Below are positions 46,032-57,263 of a stretch of DNA of 64,000 bases, piece after piece. Source of the stretch: Aspidapion aeneum (Eukaryota; Arthropoda; Insecta; Coleoptera; Brentidae); NCBI GenBank assembly GCA_963576565.1, contig CAUYVT010000095.1, positions 35,345-99,344 on the forward strand. The letters are read 5' to 3'. The notes beneath the pieces are model-generated. The model worked only from the letters and a program-made list of their open reading frames with translations, did no database searches and was not told the origin of the DNA. Every line of letters starts with the position of its first letter. Within the stretch, counting starts at the first letter, position 1. Made by a program: the position numbers and the translations under genes.

Positions 46032-46320
46032 TCAGAGCGCTGCCACGATCTTCTAATTAGGATAGGCCGGAGTGCTTCATCATGTGCTCATAATGGCACT
46101 CGTCTATCTAACTAGGGCGCATGAACGGTGTTAAACGATGACTGCCCACCGTTGAGCAAAAGGATTGGCACCTGTGCCATTGGCACTCAGAAAAAAATTT
46201 TTTGCATAAAAAAAGACAACTCCTGAAGGGAAGTTGCCTTAACACATAACAAGTGATTATATAAATTATGATTATATTAACTGACACGGACAGGTAAAAT
46301 CAGACAAGGACGCCTTAAAA
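46028..46320 (-). other. R2 3' untranslated region
   Basis: About 290 nt between the stop codon and the 28S junction. In R2 elements this RNA is bound by the R2 protein for target-primed reverse transcription. It has GC-paired stretches and a 7-A run, but I could not assign the fold. Confidence 0.7.
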
Positions 46321-49158
46321 CTAAAGGTGATTCCAAGCCGATACCCCAAACCGCCCGTGTGTGATCACAGAGCCCTTGATGGTGGAGCAGACAAGATCTC
46401 GTATGTCTGCTTTGCTCAGTTTCAAAATGGACTGGATATGTTGATTGCAGCTGGGCCATATGCCGCGCGCACCCATTATTAAGGGGTGTTGATGGATTTC
46501 TCTACCAGGGTAGAGTCTTTGAAGTGCGTCTACGCACTGATGAGTACCATAAATGGCTATCTTGTTGTTAGCCTGGAGTGAGAGAGGTTCAGGCCCTTCC
46601 CAATGTACTGCCACATCGCATACGACAACTTTGTCTTGGTTAAAGATAACTAGGTCAGGTATCTTTAAAGCACCATCGGCTAGTCTTACACGTGGCTCCA
46701 CATCCACAGACCAACCTCTCTTCCTCGCCTTCTCAGCAACTGAGTGCACAATAAAGTTGTGTCGTCTCACCCTCTGCCAGTGGGTTGCCGGGCAACGCTG
46801 TAGTACATGGCAAAGCGTTTCATTGTTGAAGCAGCCAGCGCGACACCTGCGCTGGTCTGGAGGGTTTGACGGCATGCCCCTCGTTGGTAATAGGTTGCCT
46901 CTTAGTTTGATTGCCTTTAGAAAGTCGGATCCGGTCCAGAAGGGAGGCGGTCTGCGGATCCAAGAGCCACTTTCAGAACTAGCCGACTGTCTCAGACCAT
47001 TGCCAGAGTACCCTGAGTCCAACGCATCAGCCCAAGCGTTGTTGATGTCTCTTCCCGACATACCACCTTCTGCTGTCCACGCGTCGACGCGCGCTGAGAG
47101 TCTTGTTACGTATTCTGTTCTGAGGATGATGCGTGCAATGTCTGTATTGACTGCATTCAACTTGTTTATACGTTTTCTCAGGATCATGGGTATGTGCCTG
47201 ACAAGTGATAGAATACCAAGGCCCCCATCACGCACCGCTGCATGGATGTATGCATCAGGGGATGTCGGGTTGAGGTGTAAAATACGACGTACCGCTTTTC
47301 GGGTCAGCACGTCGGCATTCTTAAGAGTTTTCATGCAAATAAGAGGATTCTGGAGTTTATCCAGAATCCTCGGAATCGCATACGTGCGAATAAGCTCGAG
47401 CTTTTGTGCCGGCTTCAGGGGGGCTTTTATGACATTGTCAATGTGGTTCTTGTACTCCAAAACAGCCTCTTTCATGATGCCCATCTGCGCGTAGCGCCTG
47501 CCTAGGTACTTAAAGAACTCCAGAGGCTGCACCTGCCTCAGATCGGTTCCATTAACCTTAAACGTTGGTCTAGTCAAGGAGTACATATGTTTGTTACCCC
47601 TATTTACCTTGACAGACAAGGCCACGCATTTTGTCGGATTCAGACTCATCCCTCTGGCTTTAAAGAAGGTATTGGCTTCTGCAAGGGTCCGCTGTGCGTT
47701 TTCTTGCACGTCTGAAAAGAAGATCAGGTCATCACAATACGCTTGGCAACAGATACGGGTTCCGCCCTCCAACGGTATCCCCCATGTCTGCGATTCGAGT
47801 CTCTCAATGAGCTCATCGACAACAAAGTTAAACAGGTATGGTGAGAGTGGATCACCCTGTTTAACACCACGATTGATTGTGATTTTTTGGCTTTGCTCAC
47901 CGCCAAGCACTAGAGCTGTGTAGCTGCCCATATAGGATGCATCGATATAATGCCTGATACGCCCGGAAGCGCCCGACCTCCGCAAAGCCCTCGATATGCT
48001 CTCATGAGAGACAGTATCGAAGGCCTTACGGAGGTCAATGCTAAGGATGTGGTAGGGCTCAAGATTGTGCCTCTTGGTTTTTATGATGGCTTGAAGCGTA
48101 AGATTGTTGAGAGCAACACCGTCTAGCTTTTGAAAACCACGTTGGTTTAGATGGATCGGAATTTTTGAGAGTCTCCAGCCCAGGAGCTTGTGAAATACCC
48201 TCACAGGGGCGGACGAGACAGTGATCGGTCTCCAATTGTTTATATCTGCGGGATCGCCATCCTTCGGTATGAGAACCGTTTTGTTGCTTTTAAAGAATGC
48301 CGGACTGACGGCACTCTTAAAAATGAGGTTATAAAAGAGGCAAAGCTTGTGGATCTGGATGTTCTTCAGAGACGAAGGTTTAATACCGTCTAGACTTTTT
48401 GCATCGGATTTAATCGAGTCTAGGCTCCTTTTAATTTCATCCAAGGTAATGGGATCGTCTAAGTCCACCACAGCTTTTTGATCTGTAATCGGTGCCTCAT
48501 CCTTAGGCGATGGCGATCCAAAGATACTTTTATATGCCCTTTCGGCTTCAGCTAAACCAGGGGTTTGCTCATCGTCCTCTACTGGCCTTCCGTCCAATAT
48601 ACGTTGGGCTGCGCTTTTTCGGTCACTCCTCCACTGTTTTTGTATTTGGCAATACTCATGCCTTCTGCGCTGAGATCTATTAAAGTTCTCTCGAGCGCCT
48701 CTGTTGTTGTGTTTGCCTTTTAGGCGTTGCCTTGCGACGTTTTGCCGCTCAGCAAAATTGAACAGATGGAGGGAGTACTCATCAAGTGCTCTTTCAACGT
48801 TCCCCGGGTCTGGACTCCTGATGAGTCGTACGATTGGGTCGTCGTACTCATCGAAGACCGCGCCCTGAAGGATATTGTCAAAAAGTATGTCGCAGAAGTT
48901 TTGATGACTTCCACGCCCCGCTTCAGCCTCCAACGAATTAGATGATGTGGACGATAAATTGGAGGCGAGGTCACCACCCTCGTAATGCTCCAAGATATTA
49001 TTGGCGATCTCTATCGCAATATGCTGCTCTTGTACGGCATTGTCCACAACAACCTCAGCCTCAGCTGCGGCGTGTGCTTTTAGATTTGCTACAAACTCCT
49101 TGTACTTGGCGGTTCGCCGCCTGTATTTGACTTGCTCAAGCGTGAAGTCAGGGAACAA
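46321..49158 (-). CDS. R2 protein: reverse transcriptase and restriction-like endonuclease, N-terminus missing
   Basis: This protein cuts 28S DNA at one site and reverse-transcribes R2 RNA onto the cut. The 945-residue frame is open but has no ATG at its left; it enters from the 28S junction, so the N-terminal zinc finger and Myb DNA-binding domains and the start are lost. Visible: RT with PDINNWRPITVSS, SIDLRKAFDTVSHE, GVKQGDPLSPYLFN and the catalytic AYCDDLIFF near residue 474 (YADD or FADD is usual). Then the CCHC knuckle CRAGCFNNETLCHVLQRC (~770-787) and the PD-(D/E)XK-type endonuclease IPDLVIF...CDVAVHWEG (~833-850). It ends SAWNHL at a normal stop. Full R2 proteins are ~1000-1200 residues. 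No internal stop or frameshift. Confidence 0.93.
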   Translation of the reverse strand: MFPDFTLEQVKYRRRTAKYKEFVANLKAHAAAEAEVVVDNAVQEQHIAIEIANNILEHYEGGDLASNLSSTSSNSLEAEAGRGSHQNFCDILFDNILQGAVFDEYDDPIVRLIRSPDPGNVERALDEYSLHLFNFAERQNVARQRLKGKHNNRGARENFNRSQRRRHEYCQIQKQWRSDRKSAAQRILDGRPVEDDEQTPGLAEAERAYKSIFGSPSPKDEAPITDQKAVVDLDDPITLDEIKRSLDSIKSDAKSLDGIKPSSLKNIQIHKLCLFYNLIFKSAVSPAFFKSNKTVLIPKDGDPADINNWRPITVSSAPVRVFHKLLGWRLSKIPIHLNQRGFQKLDGVALNNLTLQAIIKTKRHNLEPYHILSIDLRKAFDTVSHESISRALRRSGASGRIRHYIDASYMGSYTALVLGGEQSQKITINRGVKQGDPLSPYLFNFVVDELIERLESQTWGIPLEGGTRICCQAYCDDLIFFSDVQENAQRTLAEANTFFKARGMSLNPTKCVALSVKVNRGNKHMYSLTRPTFKVNGTDLRQVQPLEFFKYLGRRYAQMGIMKEAVLEYKNHIDNVIKAPLKPAQKLELIRTYAIPRILDKLQNPLICMKTLKNADVLTRKAVRRILHLNPTSPDAYIHAAVRDGGLGILSLVRHIPMILRKRINKLNAVNTDIARIILRTEYVTRLSARVDAWTAEGGMSGRDINNAWADALDSGYSGNGLRQSASSESGSWIRRPPPFWTGSDFLKAIKLRGNLLPTRGMPSNPPDQRRCRAGCFNNETLCHVLQRCPATHWQRVRRHNFIVHSVAEKARKRGWSVDVEPRVRLADGALKIPDLVIFNQDKVVVCDVAVHWEGPEPLSLQANNKIAIYGTHQCVDALQRLYPGREIHQHPLIMGARGIWPSCNQHIQSILKLSKADIRDLVCSTIKGSVITHGRFGVSAWNHL

Positions 49159-49161
49159 GCC

Positions 49162-49199
<38 letters not shown>

Positions 49200-49215
49200 A
49201 TTGAATTTCTTCACT

Positions 49216-49249
<34 letters not shown>

Positions 49250-49274
49250 CGTCAACATCACGTTAAGACCATCG

Positions 49275-49308
<34 letters not shown>

Positions 49309-50595
49309 CCGGTCCGTGCCAGTTCTGAACTGACCGTTAAATAGCGGCCGAAGAGGCCCACGCGGACCCGAAAGTCCGCGGGCCTCGCAGCAAAGCGGTT
49401 CCGCGGGAGGCCAAGGCAACGGGACCGAGCTCGGATCCAGCCGAAGCCTTCACCTCGCCCAGGCCCGGCTCGTCAACCAAAACCGCTTCCTCGCCAAGCC
49501 CGACACGCCCCGATCTTCAGAGCCAATCCTTATCCCGAAGTTACGGATCCAATTTGCCGACTTCCCTTACCTACATTATTCTATCGACTAGAGGCTCTTC
49601 ACCTTGGAGACCTGCTGCGGATATGGGTACGAACTGGCGCGACTCCTCCACGTGGCCCTCTCCCGGATTTTCAAGGTCCGAGGGGAAGATCCGGACACCG
49701 CGGCAACTGCGGTGCTCTTCGCGTTCCAAACCATATCTCCCTGCTAGAGGATTCCATGGAACTCGAACGCTCATGCAGAAAAGAAAACTCTTCCCGGATC
49801 TCCCGACGGCGTCTCCGGGTCCTTTTGGGTTACCCCGACGAACTCTCTTGCGAGGGCCCGATGTATTAACGGTTCCGCTGCCAGGTTCCGGAATAGGAAC
49901 CGGATTCCCTTTCGCCCGACGGGTGTATACGTTTCGTCGTCGAAAACTTCGTTTCGTTTATTAAACCTACACCACATCGACATCGGCTTTCGCCTAGGGC
50001 TTAGGATCGACTGACTCGTGTGCAACGGCTGTTCACACGAAACCCTTCTCCACGTCAGTCCTCCAGGGCCTCGCTGGAGTATTTGCTACTACCACCAAGA
50101 TCTGCACCGACGGCGGCTCCAGACGACCTCACGGCCAGCCCTTCTGCGCACACCGCCGCGACCCTCCTACTCGTCAGGGCTTCATGCGAACACTAGATTC
50201 GCACACATGCCGCTGACGGTCGAGTATAAGCACGACGCTTCAGCGCCATCCATTTTCAGGGCTAGTAACTTCGGCAGGTGAGTTGTTACACACTCCTTGG
50301 CGGATTCCGACTTCCATGGCCACCGTCCTGCTGTCTTAAGTTACCAACGCCTTTCATGGTATCCCATAAGCGTCGATTTAGGCGCTTTAACTCGACGTTT
50401 GGTTCATCCCACAGCGCCAGTTCTGCTTACCAAAAATGGCCCACTTGGCACTCTGATTCGAAGTCTCGCGGCTTCATGAGTTCGAGCAAGCCGGAGATCT
50501 CACCCATTTAAAGTTTGAGAATAGGTTGAGGTCGTTTCGACCCCAATGCCTCTAATCATTCGCTTTACCGGATGAAACTCGTAAAAAAACGAGCG

Positions 50596-50664
<69 letters not shown>

Positions 50665-51426
50665 ACCCAGTTCCGACGATCGATTTGCACGTCAGAATCG
50701 CTACGGACCTCCATCAGGGTTTCCCCTGACTTCGTCCTGACCAGGCATAGTTCACCATCTTTCGGGTCCCAGCGTGTACGCTCTTGGTGCGCCTCTTCTC
50801 GCAATGAGAACGAGACGCCCCGGGAATGCGGGGCGGCCCTTTTATAGGCCACCCATCTTCCCTCGGTCCGTGCAAGACGAACCTTTACTTTCATTGCGCC
50901 TTTAGGTTTAGTGAATCCCAATGACTCGCGCACATGCTAGACTCCTTGGTCCGTGTTTCAAGACGGGTCCTGAAAGTACCCAAACAATAGCGTCGCAGAT
51001 CGGTCAGAGGGTCTGTCCGAGATCTTCGTCGCCAACAGTCACCGGAGATCGGTATCGGCACTAGGTCCGGTTTCCGACGCTTCCGGCGCGCTTGCAACGA
51101 GCCGAACGCCGTAAGGCGGCCCTCGACCGTTCGTTTACCGTCGGGCGAGTCGGCCAGGACACCGGGGGTTCGCGCGGCAAAAACCGCGCGGGCTCCACCC
51201 CGAGCCGTAGGTCGACACCCAACGGATCACGACGTCCTACCAGGAGAAAAGTGCACGCGTTCGTCGTCGGATCGACGAGGCGGAAGGAGCGGATAAGGGC
51301 GAACCCTTTCCGTCGCACGACCGTCTCGCGCCAACATCGAAACACGGTGAATTTCTCCCTTCGACCTTTCGGGTTTCTCAGGTTTACCCCTAAACGGTTT
51401 CACGTACTCTTGAACTCTCTCTTCAA

Positions 51427-51472
<46 letters not shown>

Positions 51473-51817
51473 GTGGTCATATTTAGCCTTAGATGGAGTT
51501 TACCACCCACTTAGGGCTGCACTCTCAAGCAACCCGACTCTGAGGAGAGATCCTCCCGCGATCAGCAGCGGTCGCTACGGGCCTGGCACCCTCTATGGGC
51601 TGTGGCCCCGTTCAAGAAGGACTTGGACGCGCCGCATGATCTCGGGAAAATGGACCCTCCCTAACACCACATTTCCCGGCGCCCGATATGGGCGCGGGAT
51701 TCGGTGCTGGGCTCTTCCCTGTTCGCTCGCAGCTACTGAGGGAATCCTAGTTAGTTTCTTTTCCTCCGCTTATTAATATGCTTAAATTCAGCGGGTGGTC
51801 TCACCTGCTCTGAGGTC
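49162..51817 (-). rRNA. 28S rRNA, segment 5' of the R2 insertion
   Basis: The minus strand starts GACCTCAGAGCAGGTGAGAC and CCCGCTGAATTTAAGC and runs 2,656 nt to ...CTATGACTCTCT at the R2 site. Conserved 28S blocks are present throughout (e.g. GGGAACCAGC on the plus strand near 50623). Open frames on either strand here are not genes. With the other two segments the total is ~3.68 kb, close to a full insect 28S. Confidence 0.95.
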
Positions 51818-52361
51818 TATAATCGTATGTAAAGCAAGCAATGTGTCAAAATTGTGCGTATTTCCTACTTCGCCGCGAAGGCGAAGACGGATCAAACCGA
51901 TCGCTCACGTTTATAAACGCATTACGCGCACATGCCTAGCGGTGTCGATCAGACGTCGGTTTCCGAAAGCAATTTTCGAAAGTAGCGGACACGTCGATCT
52001 TCACTCAACTGGCGCGCGCGTTTGTTGCGAATTAACGTGTCGCACGCACCGATCGTCGCCGTCGGCGACGCCGACGACGATAGTTAGTGATGGGCTTGCG
52101 AGTATCGGTGGCAACGCACAAACGAGTACAACAACACACAAACGTTGGAGTGTACAAGTCGACGCTTACTGATTTTGCCGAATTTTCACTTTTCGCTAAA
52201 GGAAATGGAAAATTGACGGCCGCTTTCGCGCTTTAAGGCGTCGCGTGTAGCCAGTAATTAAATTACCGGCCCGCACGCGTAATACGCCCAACTCGCTCCG
52301 ACGTTTTATGTCTATATTCGAGAATATAGGTAGATAAAACCGAGCAGTCTTTGAAATTGAT
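51818..52361 (-). other. Internal transcribed spacer 2
   Basis: 544 bp between 5.8S and 28S. It contains one diverged relative (~51945-52010, CGTCGGTTTCCGAAAGCA) of the repeat found three times in ITS1. Confidence 0.85.
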
Positions 52362-52520
52362 ACGACCCTCAGCCAGGAGTGGTCCGGGAACAGAATCCGA
52401 GGACCGCAATGTGCGTTCGAAATGTCGATGTTCATGTGTCCTGCAGTTCACAAGTTGACGCGCAATTAGCTGCGTTCTTCATCGACCCACGAGCCAAGTG
52501 ATCCACCGTTTAGGGTAATC
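52362..52520 (-). rRNA. 5.8S rRNA
   Basis: The minus strand carries ACGGTGGATCACTTGGCTCG, GATGAAGAACGCAGC and GCGCGTCAACTTGTGAACTG, and ends near CTCCTGGCTGAGGGTCG. About 159 nt in one piece with no separate 2S RNA visible after it. Ends are placed by conservation, +/- 4 nt. Confidence 0.95.
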
Positions 52521-53930
52521 TTTAAAATAGGTTTAACGCCAGCACAAAGGCTCGCGTTAGTTTTTGTTGTGACTTTTTTTGGTTCGCTTTCGCGTTAACG
52601 TCGACCACACGTCGACAACGCGAAAACTACTACAGTTTGTGTGCGAGGTACGCTCTCGTTAATGTCGGCGTCGATATCTATTAATTCGGCACGAGTAGCA
52701 ACGCGCGTATCAACCTTAACACTGCATTCGAGTAAGGTGCGCGCGATCGCTGCTCAGAGTGCGCGAACGTATCGTCGCCGAACGAGAGCACCTCGCACGG
52801 ATGAGGTAGCTTCGTGTATACGAAACGTACGAGCGTCGGGCGAATATCTTTTACAACCGTCGAAAAGAGCTTTCCCCGTTTCCGGGGGGCTCTTCTCTTC
52901 GAAGACAACGTTGCCTCGGACGTGTGCGCTTGCCGTGGCGACCGGTGTTGATTGACACACGTCGGTTCCCGAAAGCACAGTTCGGAAGTAGTCGACGGTC
53001 GATCGTCACTCACGTGTCGCCTCGATCAAAAACACACTACATCGACGAGGACTCGTTTTTTCTTCTAGGTACCCGCTTAAATGGCCGTTATGTCCTTGCT
53101 TAGGCTATGCGACGACAACGTTGCCACGGAGGTGTGCGCGTGCTTGCCGTGGCGACCGGTGTTGATCGACACACGTCGGTTCCCGAAAGCACAGTTCGGA
53201 AGTAGTCGACGGTCGATCGTCACTCACGTGTCGTCGTTTCGGTCAAACACCCACTACACCACACATTTGCGACAACGTTGCGCGCTCTTGCCGTGGCGAC
53301 CGGTGTTGATCGACACACGTCGGTTCCCGAAAGCACAGTTCGGAAGTAGTCGACGGTCGATCGTCACTCACGTGTCGCGCTAAGTAGGCCGGCACGCTAG
53401 CAAGAGTGCACGAATGCTCCTCGTTACACGCGTCTACGATATGCGCCGTGGCCGCTTCGTTAACAGGAATCAAAAACGCTACACTGATCGTCTAGTCTAC
53501 TTTCTTAAGACGACGATTCTCGCGGCGTTTTCCTTCCATGTTTATACGAAGGGTAGCGCTGTCGCAATGCGCGCGGTTCGAACACACGATCGGAAGATCT
53601 GTATGTGCGACGTCGTCGTCTATTCCCGTACGTTCTCTATACACGCAACACGTGTGTTGCTTGTACTACACAGACAAACAACACCGGCGTGAAAACGATG
53701 AGATCGAGAACGCTTTCGTGTCGATAATTTACGCTAGCTTACATGCCTTGTTACAGACAAGAACATCATAGCAGGCGATTTTAATCGACATGTCACGAAA
53801 TGCATGTTCTCCGCACGAAGAGACGTCTGACGGCGCGATCGTATTGATCGGGTTCGACTACGTTCGTTCAAATAATGGTTTGAAGCATCAAACGTGTTTT
53901 GTCGCGTTCACGTAGGAACGTTAAACACTG
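52521..53930 (-). other. Internal transcribed spacer 1 with a three-copy repeat
   Basis: 1.41 kb between 18S and 5.8S. A ~92-bp block with CGACACACGTCGGTTCCCG and GTCGACGGTCGATCG occurs at ~52928-53019, 53144-53234 and 53287-53378 with few differences. It inflates ITS1 length. No gene. Confidence 0.88.
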
Positions 53931-53988
<58 letters not shown>

Positions 53989-54074
53989 AATGATCAAGTT
54001 CGGTCATCTTCCCAGTGACATCGACGACGCCGAAACGCCATCGCGTACCGGTCCGAAGACCTCACTAAATCATT

Positions 54075-54120
<46 letters not shown>

Positions 54121-54612
54121 ATCAACGCGAGCTTATGACTCGCGCTTACTGGGAATTCCTCGTTCATGGGGAACAATTGCAAGCCCCAATCCCTAGCACG
54201 AAGGAGGTTCAGCGGGTTACCCGGGCCACTCGGCCAGGGAGGACACGCTGATTCCTTCAGTGTAGCGCGCGTGCGGCCCAGAACATCTAAGGGCATCACA
54301 GACCTGTTATTGCTCAATCTCGTGCGGCTAGAAGCCACCTGTCCCTCTAAGAAGAAATTATTAAACGCTGACAGTAAAAACCGCGCACGACAAGGGGCGA
54401 ACCCCGAGCCGGCGGGCCTTTGGGATGTCAAAATGCGCCTAGTTAGCAGGCTAGAGTCTCGTTCGTTATCGGAATTAACCAGACAAATCGCTCCACCAAC
54501 TAAGAACGGCCATGCACCACCACCCACCGAATCAAGAAAGAGCTCTCAATCTGTCAATCCTTCCGGTGTCCGGGCCTGGTGAGGTTTCCCGTGTTGAGTC
54601 AAATTAAGCCGC

Positions 54613-54661
<49 letters not shown>

Positions 54662-55850
54662 TTTGCAACCATACTTCCCCCGGAACCCAAAAGCTTTGGT
54701 TTCCCGGAAGCTGCCCGTCGAGTCATCGGAGGAACTTCGACGGATCGCTAGCTGGCATCGTTTATGGTTAAAACTAGGGCGGTATCTGATCGCCTTCGAA
54801 CCTTTAACTTTCGTTCTTGATCAATGAAAACGTTTTTGGCAAATGCTTTCGCTTCTGTCCGTCTTGCGACGATCCAAGAATTTCACCTCTAACGTCGCAA
54901 TACGAATGCCCCCATCCGTTCCTATTAATCATTACCTCGGGGTTCCGAAAACCAACAAAATAGAACCGAGGTCCTATTCCATTATTCCATGCACACATAT
55001 TCAGGCGATGTTTTAGCCTGCTTTAAGCACTCTAATTTGTTCAAAGTAAACGTGCCGGCCCACCTCGACACTCAGTGAAGAGCACCGCGGCAGGATTGAG
55101 TTGGGCCGCCCTTGCGAGCTAAGCCCACCGGCAGGACGTCTCGCGGCACGCCAGTTAACACCGCGGACGATGAACCGGCGGCGCGAGACACAAATTCGAC
55201 TACGAGCTTTTTAACCGCAACAACTTTAATATACGCTATTGGAGCTGGAGTTACCGCGGCTGCTGGCACCAGACTTGCCCTCCAATTGATCCTCGTTAAA
55301 GGGTTTAGAGTGTACTCATTCCGATTACGGGGCCTCGGATGAGTCCCGTATCGTTATTTTTCGTCACTACCTCCCCGTGCCGGGAGTGGGTAATTTGCGC
55401 GCCTGCTGCCTTCCTTGGATGTGGTAGCCGTTTCTCAGGCTCCCTCTCCGGAATCGAACCCTGATTCCCCGTTACCCGTTACAACCATGGTAGGCGCAGA
55501 ACCTACCATCGAAAGTTGATAAGGCAGACATTTGAAAGATGCGTCGCCGGTGCGAGACCGTGCGATCAGCATAAAGTTATTCAGAGTCACCAAGTTGTAC
55601 GATGACGAGCGAACCCGCCACCGATTGGTTTTGATCTAATAAAAGCGAGCCTTCCGTCTCCGGTCGGAACTCAATTTGCATGTATTAGCTCTAGAATTAC
55701 CACAGTTATCCAAGTAATTGTGGGTACGATCTAAGGAACCATAACTGATTTAATGAGCCTTTCGCGGTTTCACCTTAATTTGGCTTGTACTGAGACATGC
55801 ATGGCTTAATCTTTGAGACAAGCATATGACTACTGGCAGGATCAACCAGG
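53931..55850 (-). rRNA. 18S rRNA
   Basis: The minus strand begins CTGGTTGATCCTGCCAGTAG (55849-55830) and ends CGGAAGGATCATTA (53931). At 1,920 nt it is a normal insect length. Universal blocks are present without insertions or gaps that I can see. One site in the 530-loop reads GGTAACTCCAGC where most eukaryotes have GGTAATTCCAGC. Confidence 0.97.
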
Positions 55851-57255
55851 GAGCTGTTCTTATCGTCTAGCGGCGTGTATACGATTCGACCGCGAGCAAG
55901 TTACTCGCGCGTCGACGCACGCCACACGACAAACAAACAGTCTCCGATTGTTGATTCTTATGTTGTGTAACACAACAAGACCAACCACATCGGAGACAAA
56001 CACTAAAATTCAACTGCGTTGAACGCGTCCAAAACTTAATGTTCTGAACGCCACGCTGTTACGAACCATGTATAGGCCTGTCTCCAAAACGCAAAGGTTT
56101 TGGACAAAGTGTGTACACGTTGTCATTGTTATTTAAAACAATAAACAAGGCACTAGTTCAAGTCTGTCCAAAACGCGACGGTTTTGGTATTCGTTCAAAG
56201 TGTATCAAACGCGTGTACACGTTGTTATTGTTTTTTACAACAAATAACAAGGCACTTGTTATAATACACAAAAATCCGGCTCGACTATGTCCATTATAAA
56301 GAATATGAGAACACGAACAAACGCGCAAAGCCTGAATGGAACGCTAGACGCACGCACACACACACAACTGATAAGTTGAGGAGCGGCGTCGTTCCTTCGA
56401 GCACAAATTGCATCGCCTGTGTATCTCTTTCAATATATAGGGCTTATAAAACGTCGTCCGAAAGAAAGATTCAACATTCTCTCGACCCTTCGCTAGATTG
56501 AAAGCGACGCGGGGAAGAAACGTTGCGTCTTAAATATTCTCGCTCGGAACGAAGAGAGTTATCGCATAAGTTACCGGAACGTGTTTATATGTAAAGGTAG
56601 GTAGGATAATGCCAGCGACGCTATATCGTATCCGTTTGCTATAAACAAATAGATTGGCGCTCGACAATAATCCAACTCCGATACTACACGTTCCATTAGT
56701 TGACTGCATGTGGCACCGTAAACGAAAAACGCTTACTAAGTCCGCAGTCTCGCTGTGGAACGAAGAAAACCGCACGCCGGAGCACACACCCATTTGAGAT
56801 AACGTCAAGTTGCAAAAGCTCAAGGCGGCGCGAGAATGCTTTGGTTACCCAAATTTCAAGCGACCACAAGCCCTAAAGAACTTATTGCCCCAGTATTCGA
56901 AACTCAAGAGCGGCGTGTACACCATGCGGCGCACTGCATAGCTGTGACACATAAAACGCGACGCTTACGACAATTCAACAAACAATGTATGTAAGTGATT
57001 ATCGATGGGCGTCAGGCAGTTTTTATCCTCGGCGTATGCATCGGCTTTCGCTGTGAGAGACTCGGGTCGGCTGCGTTCGCTCGACAGTCGTCTCATCACA
57101 TATAAGGGGGCCGAACCAGAGTTGGCGAGGTGTACATCGCATATGAATTCGTGCAGACTGACGATGCGCGGTTCGCTAAAAATTACCCATCCGCTCGCCT
57201 ATCACAGCCTAGAAATTTCAAATTTCAGCCCTAAAATTGACAGTTTTGATCAAAC
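55851..57255 (-). other. External transcribed spacer and probable Pol I promoter region
   Basis: Upstream of 18S on the minus strand. It contains an inverted repeat GTCTCCGAT...ATCGGAGAC (55939-55998) and a two-copy ~102-bp repeat with GTGTACACGTTGT (56110 and 56212), each with a CCAAAAC...GTTTTGG hairpin. I could not place the transcription start with confidence. Confidence 0.6.
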
Positions 57256-57263
57256 GAGCCCCG

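Larger units (their letters stand above)
46028..49161 (-). mobile_element. R2 non-LTR retrotransposon, 5'-truncated, in 28S
   Basis: The 3' junction is at the standard R2 target: the plus strand reads GGCATTTG then GCTATCAGAG, instead of GCTACCTTAAGAGAG. The 5' junction joins element sequence to AGAGAGTCATAG, so about nine bases of 28S (GCTACCTTA) are missing. Such small target deletions are common at R2 5' ends. Length is ~3.13 kb. The 3' UTR is 46028-46320. Confidence 0.93.

Noticed and set aside
46553..47494. 313-residue plus-strand frame
   Set aside because: Antisense shadow of the R2 protein gene.
49554..51514. Several open frames in 28S
   Set aside because: GC-rich rRNA gene; no coding evidence.
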